Made by a program: the position numbers and the translations under genes. The notes under the pieces were generated by a model. That model saw only the letters and a list, made by a program, of their open reading frames with translations, did not search any database and was not told where the DNA came from. From positions 1,116,001 through 1,180,000 of the forward strand of contig OZ241870.1 in assembly GCA_965202875.1 (NCBI GenBank): a stretch of 64,000 nt of DNA, written 5' to 3'. The DNA comes from HK1 sp965202875 (lineage in GTDB: Bacteria > Pseudomonadota > Gammaproteobacteria > HK1). Shown here piece by piece: positions 23,755 to 32,500 of this stretch (the first letter of the stretch is position 1; every line of letters starts with the position of its first letter).

Positions 23755-25203
23755 TCAGAAATGGACGGTGACGTGGACGGAGCCGGCCAGCCTCGCGGTG
23801 CGCAACCCGAACTCGTCCAGGTCCTTGCCGTACAGCCAGCGCCCCTCGACGCCAAGCACCAGGTTCGGACCCATCCCGTGTTCCAGGCGCAGCCCTGCGC
23901 TGCCGCTGTGGTCCGTCAGGTTGTGGAAGACGGTCGCCTCCGCCGCGAGATCGCGGCCGAACAGGCGGGGATGGTGCGCTCTCAGAAGGCCGTAGTGCCG
24001 CCTCAGCGTGAATGGGTCGAGCTGCCCGCCGAGCCGGAGGAGGTTGCCGGTGGGAAGACCGCCGAACCGGCCGGCTCTGCGGTTCGCGTCGTTCCCGGCG
24101 ATCAGGCCGGTGATCTCCTCCCACTCACCGGAGGAGTAGCCGTTGGCGTCGAAATAGTGCTCGAGGTTGAAGCTGGCCCCGGACTCCAGCGTAAAGCTGG
24201 CCCCGAGGCTGGTCCGGGGGAAGAGCCGGCTGCGCCCGCCCGCCTCGACGAGGAAGGCGCCCGGGTCGGCGCCGGATGCACGGTCGGCTCGGATCGCCGG
24301 CCGGTCCCGCCCCCGGCGGGCCACGGCGTCCCCGTACAGGAGCACGGCCTCGCCGAGGGTGCGCGAGAAGGAAAGCCCGGCGCCGGGACGTTCGTCGTCG
24401 AACGCGAGAACCGTGAGGTCGGACTTCCACTCCGGCAGGGTGAGCACCCCCGCCAGCAGGGTGCGCTCGCCCGGCGTCCGGTAGCCGGCCAGCGTGAAGC
24501 GCTCGCCAAGCAGGGACTCGAAGCCCAGCATGTCCTGCCCTTCGATCTCGTTGCGCCGCCGGTTCGTGTCCTTGGACCGGTCGAGATCGCGGGGGTCGAC
24601 GGCGACGTCCAGGGGATTCACCCCGAGGGAACGGCCGTGCACGATGTGGCGCCGCCCGGCGTAGAGGTAGTGCTCGGGCGTGAGGGCGTACTCGGCGTAG
24701 AGCTCGTCCACGTGGAACCGTGCGGTGCGTCCTTCCTCGCCCGGTGCGTTGCGGGCGCGGAGCTGGCCTGCCACCGCCACGGGCCCCTTCCATGCCTCCA
24801 GCCCGGCCACGGTGGTGATGGAGAAGACGCGGGTGTCGAGCCCGATCCGATCCGGCGCCGGCACGAGCTTCGTTGCGTTGTCCTGGCGGGCGCGGGCGCG
24901 GGTGTCGACGAGGCCGTTCAGCGACCCGTCCCAGGGATCGGCGCCGGTCGCCGGAAGGACGGCCAGCATCAGGACCGCGGCAAGCGCCGGGACGGCGGAG
25001 GGGGTGCGGAGGCGGCGCATCCTCCCGGACGCCTGAGCCGCACCGGCCACAGCCAGGCGCCGGGGGCCGGCAGGCGCCGGGGCAGCGCCCGGGGCGCGGA
25101 GGCGACACATCCTCCCGGGCGCCTGAGCCGCGCCGGCCGCAGCCAGGCGCCGGAGGCCGGCAGGCGCCGGGACGGCGCCCGGGGCATGGAGGCGGCGCAT
25201 CAT
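23755..25203 (-). CDS. Outer-membrane beta-barrel protein, last gene of the lipid-type operon
   Basis: The protein (482 residues from ATG 25203) has alternating aromatic-ended strands, such as YAEYALTPEHYLYAGRRHIV and SASFTL-like segments. It ends SVHVTVHF, a C-terminal phenylalanine typical of barrel assembly. It resembles large porin/export barrels rather than a known enzyme. The signal peptide MRRLRTPSAVPALAAVLMLAV with cleavage near ATGA begins at 25020. Two 90-base repeats add further Ala/Pro/Arg-rich copies in front, so the ancestral start may be 25020. Its start overlaps the stop of the LolA-like gene. It could be the outer-membrane exit or acceptor for the product of this operon. Confidence 0.7.
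   Translation of the reverse strand: MMRRLHAPGAVPAPAGLRRLAAAGAAQAPGRMCRLRAPGAAPAPAGPRRLAVAGAAQASGRMRRLRTPSAVPALAAVLMLAVLPATGADPWDGSLNGLVDTRARARQDNATKLVPAPDRIGLDTRVFSITTVAGLEAWKGPVAVAGQLRARNAPGEEGRTARFHVDELYAEYALTPEHYLYAGRRHIVHGRSLGVNPLDVAVDPRDLDRSKDTNRRRNEIEGQDMLGFESLLGERFTLAGYRTPGERTLLAGVLTLPEWKSDLTVLAFDDERPGAGLSFSRTLGEAVLLYGDAVARRGRDRPAIRADRASGADPGAFLVEAGGRSRLFPRTSLGASFTLESGASFNLEHYFDANGYSSGEWEEITGLIAGNDANRRAGRFGGLPTGNLLRLGGQLDPFTLRRHYGLLRAHHPRLFGRDLAAEATVFHNLTDHSGSAGLRLEHGMGPNLVLGVEGRWLYGKDLDEFGLRTARLAGSVHVTVHF
24991..25200 (-). repeat. 90-bp tandem repeats at the start of the barrel gene
   Basis: Two nearly identical 90-base units occupy 25021-25110 and 25111-25200. A partial third (24991-25020) lies at the original signal peptide. 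Each unit ends with an in-frame ATG (complement of CAT at 25020, 25110 and 25200), so repeat number sets the length of the N-terminal extension. Confidence 0.9.
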
Positions 25204-25949
25204 CTCAGGCGCTTCAGGTAGGTCGGCTGGAACCAGGCGTCGGGGGTGGCCTCCAGGGTGAAGTCGGAGTATTCGAGGACGGTCTCCTTGTCCCCCTTCA
25301 CGTGGTCGATCACCCGCAGCAGGGTCGGGCGCCGCCTGCCCAGCACCTCGCGATAGCCCTCGAAGTGCGAGGTCTTCAAGTGGCGTCCGCCGGTGGCCGC
25401 GAACAGATCGGCCCGAAGCGGACGCGCCTCCTCGCCGCCGACGAGGAGGTCGACCCGTGCGTAGGCCGCGCCCTTCGAGCGCCGGGACAGGCTCAGGCGC
25501 CGCCGGCGCTCTCCGCCCTCTTCCGCCAGCTCCTCGACGGAGTCGATCCCGTAGTCGAGGGAGAAGATCATGCGGGCGACGTCGGCGCTCGCCACGCCGC
25601 CCAGCACCCGCTGCTGGGGCGAGATCCTCAGCACCTGCCGGGTCCCGGGCACGTACACCCACATGTTGTGATCGAGGAACAGGAGCGAACGGCCGGCGCT
25701 GCGCGGCGGCTCCAGGTAGCGGACCAGACTCTTTGTCCGCGCGCCGACGCGCACGGAGAGCTTCAGCCGGTTGCCCTCCGGCCCGGTGACCGCGGCGGCG
25801 AAGGTGAAGTCGTCGGCCGGCGCCCGCACCGTATCCACCTGCTCCAGCAGGGTCATCTCCTCGGCCGGGGCCTCCGGGACCGGGCCGATGCCCAGGACGA
25901 GGCAGGCGAAGGCCGCGGCGAGCGCACGGCCGGGTGTCGAATGGATCAT
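25200..25949 (-). CDS. LolA-like periplasmic (outer membrane lipoprotein-sorting) protein
   Basis: The 249-residue protein has a signal peptide (ALAAAFACLVLGIGP, cleavage near APA|EE). The mature part shows the LolA-like half-barrel pattern with SLVRYLEPPRSAGRSLLFLDHNMWVYVPGTRQVLRIS-type strands (quoted region around residues 75-110). It closes with KETVLEYSDFTLEATPDAWF. Proteins of this family sit next to exporters and carry a lipid or hydrophobic ligand across the periplasm. Here it lies between an FtsX-like permease and a barrel, consistent with that role. ATGA overlaps exist on both sides. Confidence 0.8.
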   Translation of the reverse strand: MIHSTPGRALAAAFACLVLGIGPVPEAPAEEMTLLEQVDTVRAPADDFTFAAAVTGPEGNRLKLSVRVGARTKSLVRYLEPPRSAGRSLLFLDHNMWVYVPGTRQVLRISPQQRVLGGVASADVARMIFSLDYGIDSVEELAEEGGERRRRLSLSRRSKGAAYARVDLLVGGEEARPLRADLFAATGGRHLKTSHFEGYREVLGRRRPTLLRVIDHVKGDKETVLEYSDFTLEATPDAWFQPTYLKRLR

Positions 25950-27172
25950 GACGGTTGCAGAGCCTCCACGATTCGGATCCGTGATGCTGCGAAAGCGGGA
26001 TAGACCGAGGACACCAGCGTCGCCGCCATGGTGACGGCGAAGGCGTTCAGGAGCACCCCGCCGGTGATGCTGAAGTAGGCCTGGAATCCTTGCGTCATGC
26101 CGGGTGGCGGCGGCATCGGGATGCCTCCCGTCGCCTCCACCGCCGCGGCGAGCAGCCAGGTGGCGGCGACGCCGAGGCCGCTGCCGATGAGCCCGACGCC
26201 GAGCCCCTCCAGCAGGAACATCGAGACCAGGGTGGACCGGCGCGCGCCGATCGCCCGCAGGGCGCCGATCTCCGCGGTACGCTCGAAGACCGCCATCGTC
26301 ATGGTGTTGGCGACCGAGAACATCACCACCACGCCGACGATGCCCGCGAACACCCGGAACAGCCCCGTGTAGAGCGCGACCACCGCCTCGTAGAAGCCGG
26401 CCAGCTCGTCCCAGCGGCGGATCTCGAACCCGCGGTCGAAGCCTGCGAGCGCCTCCTCGATCCGGGGCAGCAGCTCGGGCAGGTCTTCGGTGTCCTCCAG
26501 CAGGACGATGATCCGCTCCACCTCGTCGGTTTCCCGCGCGCGCTGCGCCAGCTCGACGGGGATCTTGACGAACACGCTGTCGTACTCCTTGGAGCCCGAG
26601 CGCACGACGCCGGCGACCCTGAAGTCGATCGCGTTGATCACCCCGTCGAAGGAGCTGGTCAGCACCGTCACCCAGTCGCCGACCTTGGCGCCCAGGCCGT
26701 TTCGCAGCTCCTCGCCGATCAGCCCGCCTTCGGGATCGTCCGGCTCCAGGGACCGCCCCTCCACCAGGATCTCGAAGTCGGAGAACTCCTCCTCGCCCTC
26801 CGGATCCACCCCGACCACGGACACGTTCACCGTCGCGTTGCCCGCGGTGCCGAGCCCGGAAAAGGTGAGGCGGTGGGTGACCGTGGAGACGCCCGGCAGC
26901 GCGGCGATGCGCGCCTCCACCTCCTCCGGATCCGTGATCAGGACGGATTCCGGATCCGACACCCGCTTCTCCCAGTAGCCGTCCGCGTAGATCTGGAGAT
27001 GGCCGAGCTGGGTGCGGATGGTGCTCTCCCTCAAGCCCTCGAAGGAGAATTCGATGAAGCCGCCGAAGCAGGCCATGGCCGCGAAGCCCACCACGATCGA
27101 GAACACCGTGATGGCGGTCCGCCGGGCGTTGCGGAAGATGTTCCTCAGCGAGAGGAAGGCGAGATCAAGCAT
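25946..27172 (-). CDS. FtsX/MacB-like ABC transporter permease
   Basis: The 408-residue protein starts at ATG 27172 (MLDLAFLSLRNIFRNARRTA). It has the MacB/LolE topology: one membrane segment near residues 20-40, a large periplasmic domain (about 45-270), then three more segments from about 275, including VVMFSVANTMTMAVFERTAEIGALRAIGA, the conserved FtsX cytoplasmic coupling loop. Such permeases extract lipids or lipoproteins from the inner membrane rather than import solutes. The start overlaps the ATPase gene by eight bases. Confidence 0.9.
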   Translation of the reverse strand: MLDLAFLSLRNIFRNARRTAITVFSIVVGFAAMACFGGFIEFSFEGLRESTIRTQLGHLQIYADGYWEKRVSDPESVLITDPEEVEARIAALPGVSTVTHRLTFSGLGTAGNATVNVSVVGVDPEGEEEFSDFEILVEGRSLEPDDPEGGLIGEELRNGLGAKVGDWVTVLTSSFDGVINAIDFRVAGVVRSGSKEYDSVFVKIPVELAQRARETDEVERIIVLLEDTEDLPELLPRIEEALAGFDRGFEIRRWDELAGFYEAVVALYTGLFRVFAGIVGVVVMFSVANTMTMAVFERTAEIGALRAIGARRSTLVSMFLLEGLGVGLIGSGLGVAATWLLAAAVEATGGIPMPPPPGMTQGFQAYFSITGGVLLNAFAVTMAATLVSSVYPAFAASRIRIVEALQPS

Positions 27173-27890
27173 GGGCGGCGTCCTCGTGGCGGGTGGTCGC
27201 GTCCAGGGGCTCGCCACGGACCCGCCCTTCCGCCAGGGACAGGCGCCGCCTGGCGTAGGACACGACCATCGGATCGTGGGTGGAGAACACGAAGGTCACG
27301 CCGCCGTCGCGGTTCAGCGAGGCGAAGAGGTCCATGATCTCCCGGACGGTCTTGCGGTCCAGGTTGCCGGTCGGCTCGTCCGCCAGCAGGATCCGGGGCT
27401 CGCAGGCCAGCGCCCGGGCGATGGCCACCCGCTGGCGCTGCCCGCCGGAGAGCCGTCCGGGGGGACGATCCATGTGCGCGGCGAGCCCGACTCGATCGAG
27501 CAGCTCCCTCGACCGCGCCACGCGCCGGCGGCGGTCCACCCCCTTGAGGAAGAGCGGCCAGGCCACGTTCTCCACCGCGGTCAGGACCGGGATGAGGTGG
27601 AAGGACTGGAAGACGAAGCCGAGCTTCTCGTTCCTGAGGTCGGCGAGCGCCCGGTCGCCGCGGTCGCCGAGGTTCACGCCGTCGATCCGGACGGCGCCGG
27701 AGTCCGGGTGGTCCAGGGCCCCCATCAAGTTGAGCAGGGTGCTCTTGCCGCTCCCGGAGGGGCCGGCCACCACCGCGAACTCGCCTTCCTCGACGTCGAG
27801 GTCGACCTCGCGCAGCACCTGCAGCCGGGTATCGGCCGAGGGGTAGGACTTGGACACCGCTTCGAGGGTGATGATGCCCATCGCGCTCAC
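27165..27890 (-). CDS. ABC transporter ATP-binding protein, LolD/MacB type
   Basis: The 241-residue ATPase starts at GTG 27890, overlapping the TPR gene stop. Walker A is GPSGSGKST, the Q-loop reads FVFQSFHLIPVLTAVENV, the signature LSGGQRQRVAIARAL, Walker B ILLADEPTGNLD, and the switch histidine is in FSTHDP. The Q-loop and the T-G-N-L-D ending are typical of the LolD/MacB/FtsE group. It should pair with the permease encoded next. Confidence 0.93.
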   Translation of the reverse strand: MSAMGIITLEAVSKSYPSADTRLQVLREVDLDVEEGEFAVVAGPSGSGKSTLLNLMGALDHPDSGAVRIDGVNLGDRGDRALADLRNEKLGFVFQSFHLIPVLTAVENVAWPLFLKGVDRRRRVARSRELLDRVGLAAHMDRPPGRLSGGQRQRVAIARALACEPRILLADEPTGNLDRKTVREIMDLFASLNRDGGVTFVFSTHDPMVVSYARRRLSLAEGRVRGEPLDATTRHEDAAHA

Positions 27891-28513
27891 TGCCCTTCCG
27901 AGAGCGTGCGGGCGCGCTCGAGGCGCTCGGCCCAGGGGCCGGCGTCCGGGGCGCGCTCCTGCAGGTCTTCGTAGATCCCGATCATCCAGACGGCCATCCC
28001 GGGGAAGGGCTCCGCCTGGAAGATCTCGTCGAGGGCCAGCATGTCCCCGGTCGCGGCCTCGCCGCGGTTGAACATCTTCGGCAGGCTGGCGTTCACCCCG
28101 GCGCGGATGAGGCGCACGGCGAAATCCCGCGGCGCCGCGTCCAGCGCGCGGTCCAGATGGCGCAGCCCGCGGTTGGTGTAGCGCATCTTGCTGGCGACGC
28201 TGGAGGCGTCACGCCCCATCATTGCGTACGAGCTGCCCAGGTAGGCCCGGGCCTCGCCATCCTTCGGGAACCGAGCAAGGTAGCGTTCGAGCGCCTCGAC
28301 CGCCTTTTCCGCCGCATCCTCGTCGCCCTCACGGGCCTTGTCGTGGAGCGCGATCCCTTCCTCGCGCAACGCCTCGAGCTCCGGCGAAGGCTCCCCGGCC
28401 GAGCCGGCCGCGGCTTCCGCCGCGACCGCAGGGGTCGCGACGAGCGCCGGGATGGAAACGCCGGCCAGCGAAAGGGCGGCGGCGAACAGGTATCTCCGAG
28501 CGGCGGTGGTCAT
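27887..28513 (-). CDS. Exported TPR-like protein
   Basis: This 208-residue protein has a signal peptide (YLFAAALSLAGVSIPALVA, cleavage near AVA|AE). Tetratricopeptide-like helices follow (EKAVEALERYLARFPKDGEARAYLG). From about residue 120 it shares LDAAPRD-AVRLIR and a following Met/Phe segment with the lipoprotein encoded at 32467-33306, so the two are paralogues. It probably acts in the periplasm as an adaptor of the export or assembly machinery. Overlaps: ATGA with the dehydratase before and GTGA with the ATPase after. Confidence 0.7.
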   Translation of the reverse strand: MTTAARRYLFAAALSLAGVSIPALVATPAVAAEAAAGSAGEPSPELEALREEGIALHDKAREGDEDAAEKAVEALERYLARFPKDGEARAYLGSSYAMMGRDASSVASKMRYTNRGLRHLDRALDAAPRDFAVRLIRAGVNASLPKMFNRGEAATGDMLALDEIFQAEPFPGMAVWMIGIYEDLQERAPDAGPWAERLERARTLSEGQ

Positions 28514-29004
28514 GTCTCGTCCTCCGTGTCGATGACGGCAAGGTTCAGGTCTCCGGACGCCACGACCCCGGCGGCGGTCTGCGCCGTCGCCCGGATACGC
28601 ACCATGCCCCCCAGGGTCCGGACGAAGCGGACGTCCAGGCGCAGCCGGTCCCCCGGCACCACCGGACGGCGGAACTTCAGGTTCATGCCGACGCAGAAGA
28701 ACTGCCGGCCGGCGCCGCCCTCTTCAGTCTGCGCCGTGGCGTCTTCCCCTCCATCCGCCCCCTCGGACCGGCCCATGAACGCCGAAGTCTGCATCAGGGC
28801 CTCCGCGATCAACGAGCCGGGCATGATCGAGCGCTGCGGGAAATGCCCCTGGAAGCAGGGCTCGTTGGCGGTGACGTTCTTGATCCCCACCGCGTGCCCC
28901 GGCCCGCTCTCCTCGATGCGATCCACCATCAGGAGGGGATAGCGATGCGGCAGGCGCCGCTTGATGGCCTCGATGTCGTACTGCGCCGTGCTGGTTCCAG
29001 GCAT
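28510..29004 (-). CDS. FabZ-like 3-hydroxyacyl-ACP dehydratase
   Basis: The 164-residue protein starts at ATG 29004, behind GAGGAGA. LPHRYPLLMVDRIEE, FQGHFPQRSIMPGSLIAEALMQTSAF and the later FRRPVVPGDRL are the full FabZ signature. The catalytic His is in GHFP and the Glu in IAEAL. It removes water from 3-hydroxyacyl-ACP to form an enoyl chain. About 20 residues of acidic insert (RSEGADGGEDATA) lie in the middle. It is the second hotdog dehydratase of the operon, the other being the first gene. Confidence 0.9.
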   Translation of the reverse strand: MPGTSTAQYDIEAIKRRLPHRYPLLMVDRIEESGPGHAVGIKNVTANEPCFQGHFPQRSIMPGSLIAEALMQTSAFMGRSEGADGGEDATAQTEEGGAGRQFFCVGMNLKFRRPVVPGDRLRLDVRFVRTLGGMVRIRATAQTAAGVVASGDLNLAVIDTEDET

Positions 29005-29105
29005 GGGACGTCTCCTCGTGCTTTCAGGTGTCGGATTGGACTCGGATCGGCGGCTTCGTCGGCGCCCCCTGTCCGGGGAGCGTTCGCAGCGACTGCTTCC
29101 GCTGC

Positions 29106-30326
29106 TTAATGCAGCTCCATCAGGACGCTGCAATTCGCCCCGCCGAAGCCGAGCGTGTTCGAGAGGACGTGCCGCGGGGCGCCGGAGCGCGCCTCGGGGC
29201 TGCAGGCCACCGGATCACGCGCGTCCGGCTCCTCGAAGTGGATGGTCGGCGGGATGTAGGCGCCCCGCCGGGCGGCGATCGCCGCGGCCGCGTTCATCGC
29301 CCCCGCGGCGCCGAGGGTGTGGCCGAGCATCGACTTGATCGACGTGCAGGCGACGTCCGCGCTACGCGGGCCGAACACCTTGCGCAGGGCCTTGGCCTCG
29401 GTCCGGTCGTTGAGCAGCGTGCCCGTTCCGTGGGCGCAGATGAAGTCCACGTCGCCGGGGGTCGCGCCGGCCATGTCGATCGCCTCCCTCATGCAGGCGG
29501 CCGGCCCGTCCGCCGTCGGGTCCGGCGCGGTCATGCTGCAGGCGTCGGAGACGATCCCGTGGCCGCGGATCGTCGCCAGGGCGCGCGCGCCGCGCCGGGC
29601 CGCGAAGTCGTCGGCCTCCACGATCAGCACGGCGCTGCCTTCGCCGAGGATGAGCCCGTCACGGTTGCGATCGAAGGGGCGGCAGACGCCGGGGGTGACG
29701 TTGCGCATCACGCTGAAGCCCGAGCAGGAGACCTGGGACATCGTGTCGAAGCCTCCGGCGATGACCACGTCGGCCTTGTTCGCGCGCACCAGGTCACAGG
29801 CCACCGCCAGCGCGAGGTTGGACGACGTGCACGCGGTCGAGAACACCAGGTTGGGCCCGAGAAAGCCGGATTCGATGCAGAGGCGGTAGCCCGGCGCGTG
29901 CATCGAGTGGTCCCGCAACTGGGAGGGGCGGCGACGGCCTTCCCGGACGGCCCGGTAGTAGCGGAATCCGGCCACCGAGCCGCCGAGGGTGGAGCCCATG
30001 GCGACCGCGCCTCTCATGGGCGCCACCTCGTGGAGATCGATCCCGGCCATGGCCACGGCCTGATCGAAGGCGGCAAGGACGAGTTCGGAGCTGCGCTCCA
30101 TCGTCCTCTTGTCGTCCCGGCGTTCGTAGACCGGGCGCGGGTCGAAGTCCACCGCCTCGCAGGCCCGCGGGTTGCGCAGGCCGCCGGCATCGAAGCTGGT
30201 GATCGGCCGCTGCCCGCACCGGCCCGCGCGCATGGCCTCGACGAACGACTCGAAGTCGTCCGAGACGGCGTTGACCACGCCCACGCCGGTCACCAGCGCT
30301 TCACGAATCTTCATTCGGGGAATCAT
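29106..30326 (-). CDS. Beta-ketoacyl-ACP synthase (FabF-like)
   Basis: The 406-residue ketosynthase starts at ATG 30326, with AGGAGG five bases upstream. The catalytic triad is intact: Cys-166 in FSTACTSSNL, His in CAHGTGTLLND, and His in SMLGHTLGAAG. It elongates acyl-ACP with malonyl-ACP. The neighbouring gene at 31299-32500 encodes an inactive homologue, so this is probably the KS-alpha of a KS/chain-length-factor pair. It overlaps the acyltransferase gene by 26 bases. Confidence 0.92.
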   Translation of the reverse strand: MIPRMKIREALVTGVGVVNAVSDDFESFVEAMRAGRCGQRPITSFDAGGLRNPRACEAVDFDPRPVYERRDDKRTMERSSELVLAAFDQAVAMAGIDLHEVAPMRGAVAMGSTLGGSVAGFRYYRAVREGRRRPSQLRDHSMHAPGYRLCIESGFLGPNLVFSTACTSSNLALAVACDLVRANKADVVIAGGFDTMSQVSCSGFSVMRNVTPGVCRPFDRNRDGLILGEGSAVLIVEADDFAARRGARALATIRGHGIVSDACSMTAPDPTADGPAACMREAIDMAGATPGDVDFICAHGTGTLLNDRTEAKALRKVFGPRSADVACTSIKSMLGHTLGAAGAMNAAAAIAARRGAYIPPTIHFEEPDARDPVACSPEARSGAPRHVLSNTLGFGGANCSVLMELH

Positions 30327-31305
30327 GACGTCCTCCTGTTTCCATCCGACTTCGACGCATCGAATCGCCACGGCGACGCCTTGTCGCCGCAGCCGCCTGT
30401 ACCGCGCGCTCCAGAGAGTCCGGGGTCTCCGTGCTCATCGCCGGGAGGCCGCGGGTGTGGCGCTTCATGAGGCCGGTCAGGACCCTGCCCGGGCCGGTCT
30501 CCACCACGAGTTCCACGCCTGCGCCGGGCAACGCCTCCATGACCGCGACCCAGCGCACGGGTCCGGTCATGTGCCCTTTCAAATCCTCGCGGATGCACTC
30601 GGGCCGGGTGAGCGCCGCGCCGTCGCGGTTGCGCAGGATCGGGATCGAGGGATCGCCTACGTCGACCGCGTCCACACGGGCGGCGAACTCCGCGGCCTCC
30701 TCGTCGAGCAGCGGCGAATGGAATGCACCGGACACGTTCAGCCGGATCCACCGGCCGCCGAGATCGGTGAGCAGGCGTCGCGCCTCGTCGAGCGCCTCCC
30801 GCGCGCCGGCCACCGCGATCTGATCGGAGAGATTGACGTTGGCGGGCCAGAGCGGGAGGCCGGACCCCTCCAGCGCCTCCGCCACCGTACGGACGTCCAG
30901 CCCGCGCACCACCCCCATCCCGCCGGGACGGCGCCGGCCGCCGGCCGCCATCAACCGGCCTCGCTCCGCGACCAGACGGGCCGCGTCGCCCGGGCGGAGC
31001 ACCCCGGATACCGCCAGCGCCGTGAAATGCCCGACGCTGTGGCCGGCGAGCAGGACCGGCCGGACTCCTCGATCCAGCAGGACGCGGGCGAGTCCGAGGG
31101 AGAGGGCGAAGATCGCCGGCTGCGCCCGCTCCGTCTCGCGCAGCTCCGGGTCCGGAGTGCCCAGCACGTAGTCCATGATCGGAAGGGCGGCTTCCTCGGC
31201 GCACTCCTCGATGGTCGCCGCCACCGCCGGCAGCTCCGCGAACCCCCGACCCATGCCCGCGGACTGGGAGCCCTGCCCCGGGAACACCATCGCCGTGGTC
31301 ACCAT
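30301..31305 (-). CDS. Malonyl-CoA:ACP acyltransferase (FabD-like)
   Basis: The 334-residue protein starts at ATG 31305, after AGGAGG. It begins MVTTAMVFPGQGSQSAGMG and has LLAGHSVGHFTALA with nucleophile Ser-90. The His-containing SGAFHSPLL lies near residue 195. In most family members GHS is followed by x-G-E; here His replaces the Glu. It loads extender units onto the operon's carrier proteins. A separate FabD for housekeeping fatty acids would be elsewhere. Confidence 0.9.
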   Translation of the reverse strand: MVTTAMVFPGQGSQSAGMGRGFAELPAVAATIEECAEEAALPIMDYVLGTPDPELRETERAQPAIFALSLGLARVLLDRGVRPVLLAGHSVGHFTALAVSGVLRPGDAARLVAERGRLMAAGGRRRPGGMGVVRGLDVRTVAEALEGSGLPLWPANVNLSDQIAVAGAREALDEARRLLTDLGGRWIRLNVSGAFHSPLLDEEAAEFAARVDAVDVGDPSIPILRNRDGAALTRPECIREDLKGHMTGPVRWVAVMEALPGAGVELVVETGPGRVLTGLMKRHTRGLPAMSTETPDSLERAVQAAAATRRRRGDSMRRSRMETGGRHDSPNEDS

Positions 31306-32500
31306 GCCGCCCTCCTGATCAGAACCGCTCCGAACAGGCCGTTCAGGCCGATGCCGGCGCAGAGCACCGAGCCCACTCCGCCGGTGGGGGCGCCGGCCGT
31401 CCCCGGAGAGGCGTCCGCCTCCAAGAAGGCGGGTACCCGATCCCGGTGGACCATCTCGGCCGCCAGCGCGATGTCGAGCATCGCCGCGGCGCCCATCGCA
31501 TACCCGATGCTGTCCTTGGTCGACGCCATGGGGGGCGCCGCGTCCCCGAACACCGACCGGACGGCCGCCGCTTCCAGGTCGTCGTCCACGGCGGTGTTGG
31601 CGGAGGCCGCCAGGATCATGTCCACCTCTTCCGGCGACGCCTCGGCGTCCATCAGGCACCCCTTGATCGCGGCGGCCAGCCCGCGGCCGTCCCGCGCCGG
31701 ACGGACGAGCTTCCAGGCGTCGTTGGTAGAGGCGGCGCCGGCCATCTCCGCCAGCGCGGGCGCGCCTCGGGCCCGGGCGTCGTCGCCCCGTTCGAGGATC
31801 AGGGCCGCCGCCCCTTCCGAGGACACGGCGCCCTGTCCGGAGCCGGCCGGAGGCGGCTCGCCGCACCCGGCGGCCGGCTTGTGCCAGCGCAGGACCCGCA
31901 GGGCGGACTGGACGGCCTCGCACAACTCGTCGGCACAGAGCGCAATGACCGCGTCGACGGCGGGATGCGCCAGCAGCATCTGCGCCTGGTAGAGGACCGA
32001 GGGAGCGCCGGAGCCGGCCGCCAGGACCTGGATCGGTCCCTTGAGGCCGAAGTGGATGCTCGCCAGGCTTGCCGGGGCGTTGAAGACGGATTCCTGGAAG
32101 AGCCTCGGCTTCACCCCCGAGGGGCCGTGCTCGATCAGGTCGTCGTAGATCTCCTGGGTGGTCGCGCTGGGTCCGTTCGAAGTGCCGTACACGATACCGA
32201 CGGCCCGATCGGCCGCCCCCTTGCCGGTGAGGACCCCGGCCTGCTCCAGCGCAAGGTGTACCGCCGCGATCGCGAACTGCGACACCAGCGACACCCTGGA
32301 GAGCCGCCCGGACTGCAACAGGCGCGGAGATCCGGCTTCACCGCCTCCGCGCACGGGAGGGCGCCGGGGTAGCGCGTACATGGGGCGAACTCCGTGTCGC
32401 CGGTGTCCAGGCGGTCCCACAGCGCCTCGGTGCCGAGCCCGAACACGCCGATGGCCCCGGCGCCGGTTATTGCGATGCGCCGAGCGAGATCCGGTGCCAT
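31299..32500 (-). pseudogene. Chain-length-factor-like ketosynthase homologue, frameshifted
   Basis: The start is ATG 32500 (MAPDLARRIAITGAGAIGVF), with AAGGAG upstream. About 58 codons later, near 32326, the homology jumps to another frame (RLLQSGRLSRVSLVSQFAIAA) and then continues to the stop at 31299. Restoring one C in CTCCGCGCC would join them. The rest is ketosynthase-like, but the active-site Cys is missing (VLAAGSGAPS) and both His positions are changed (ASANTAVDDD and SIGYAMGAA). This is as in chain-length factors. It lies directly before the acyltransferase and near the active FabF. A sequencing error or a real disruption both fit. Confidence 0.75.
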
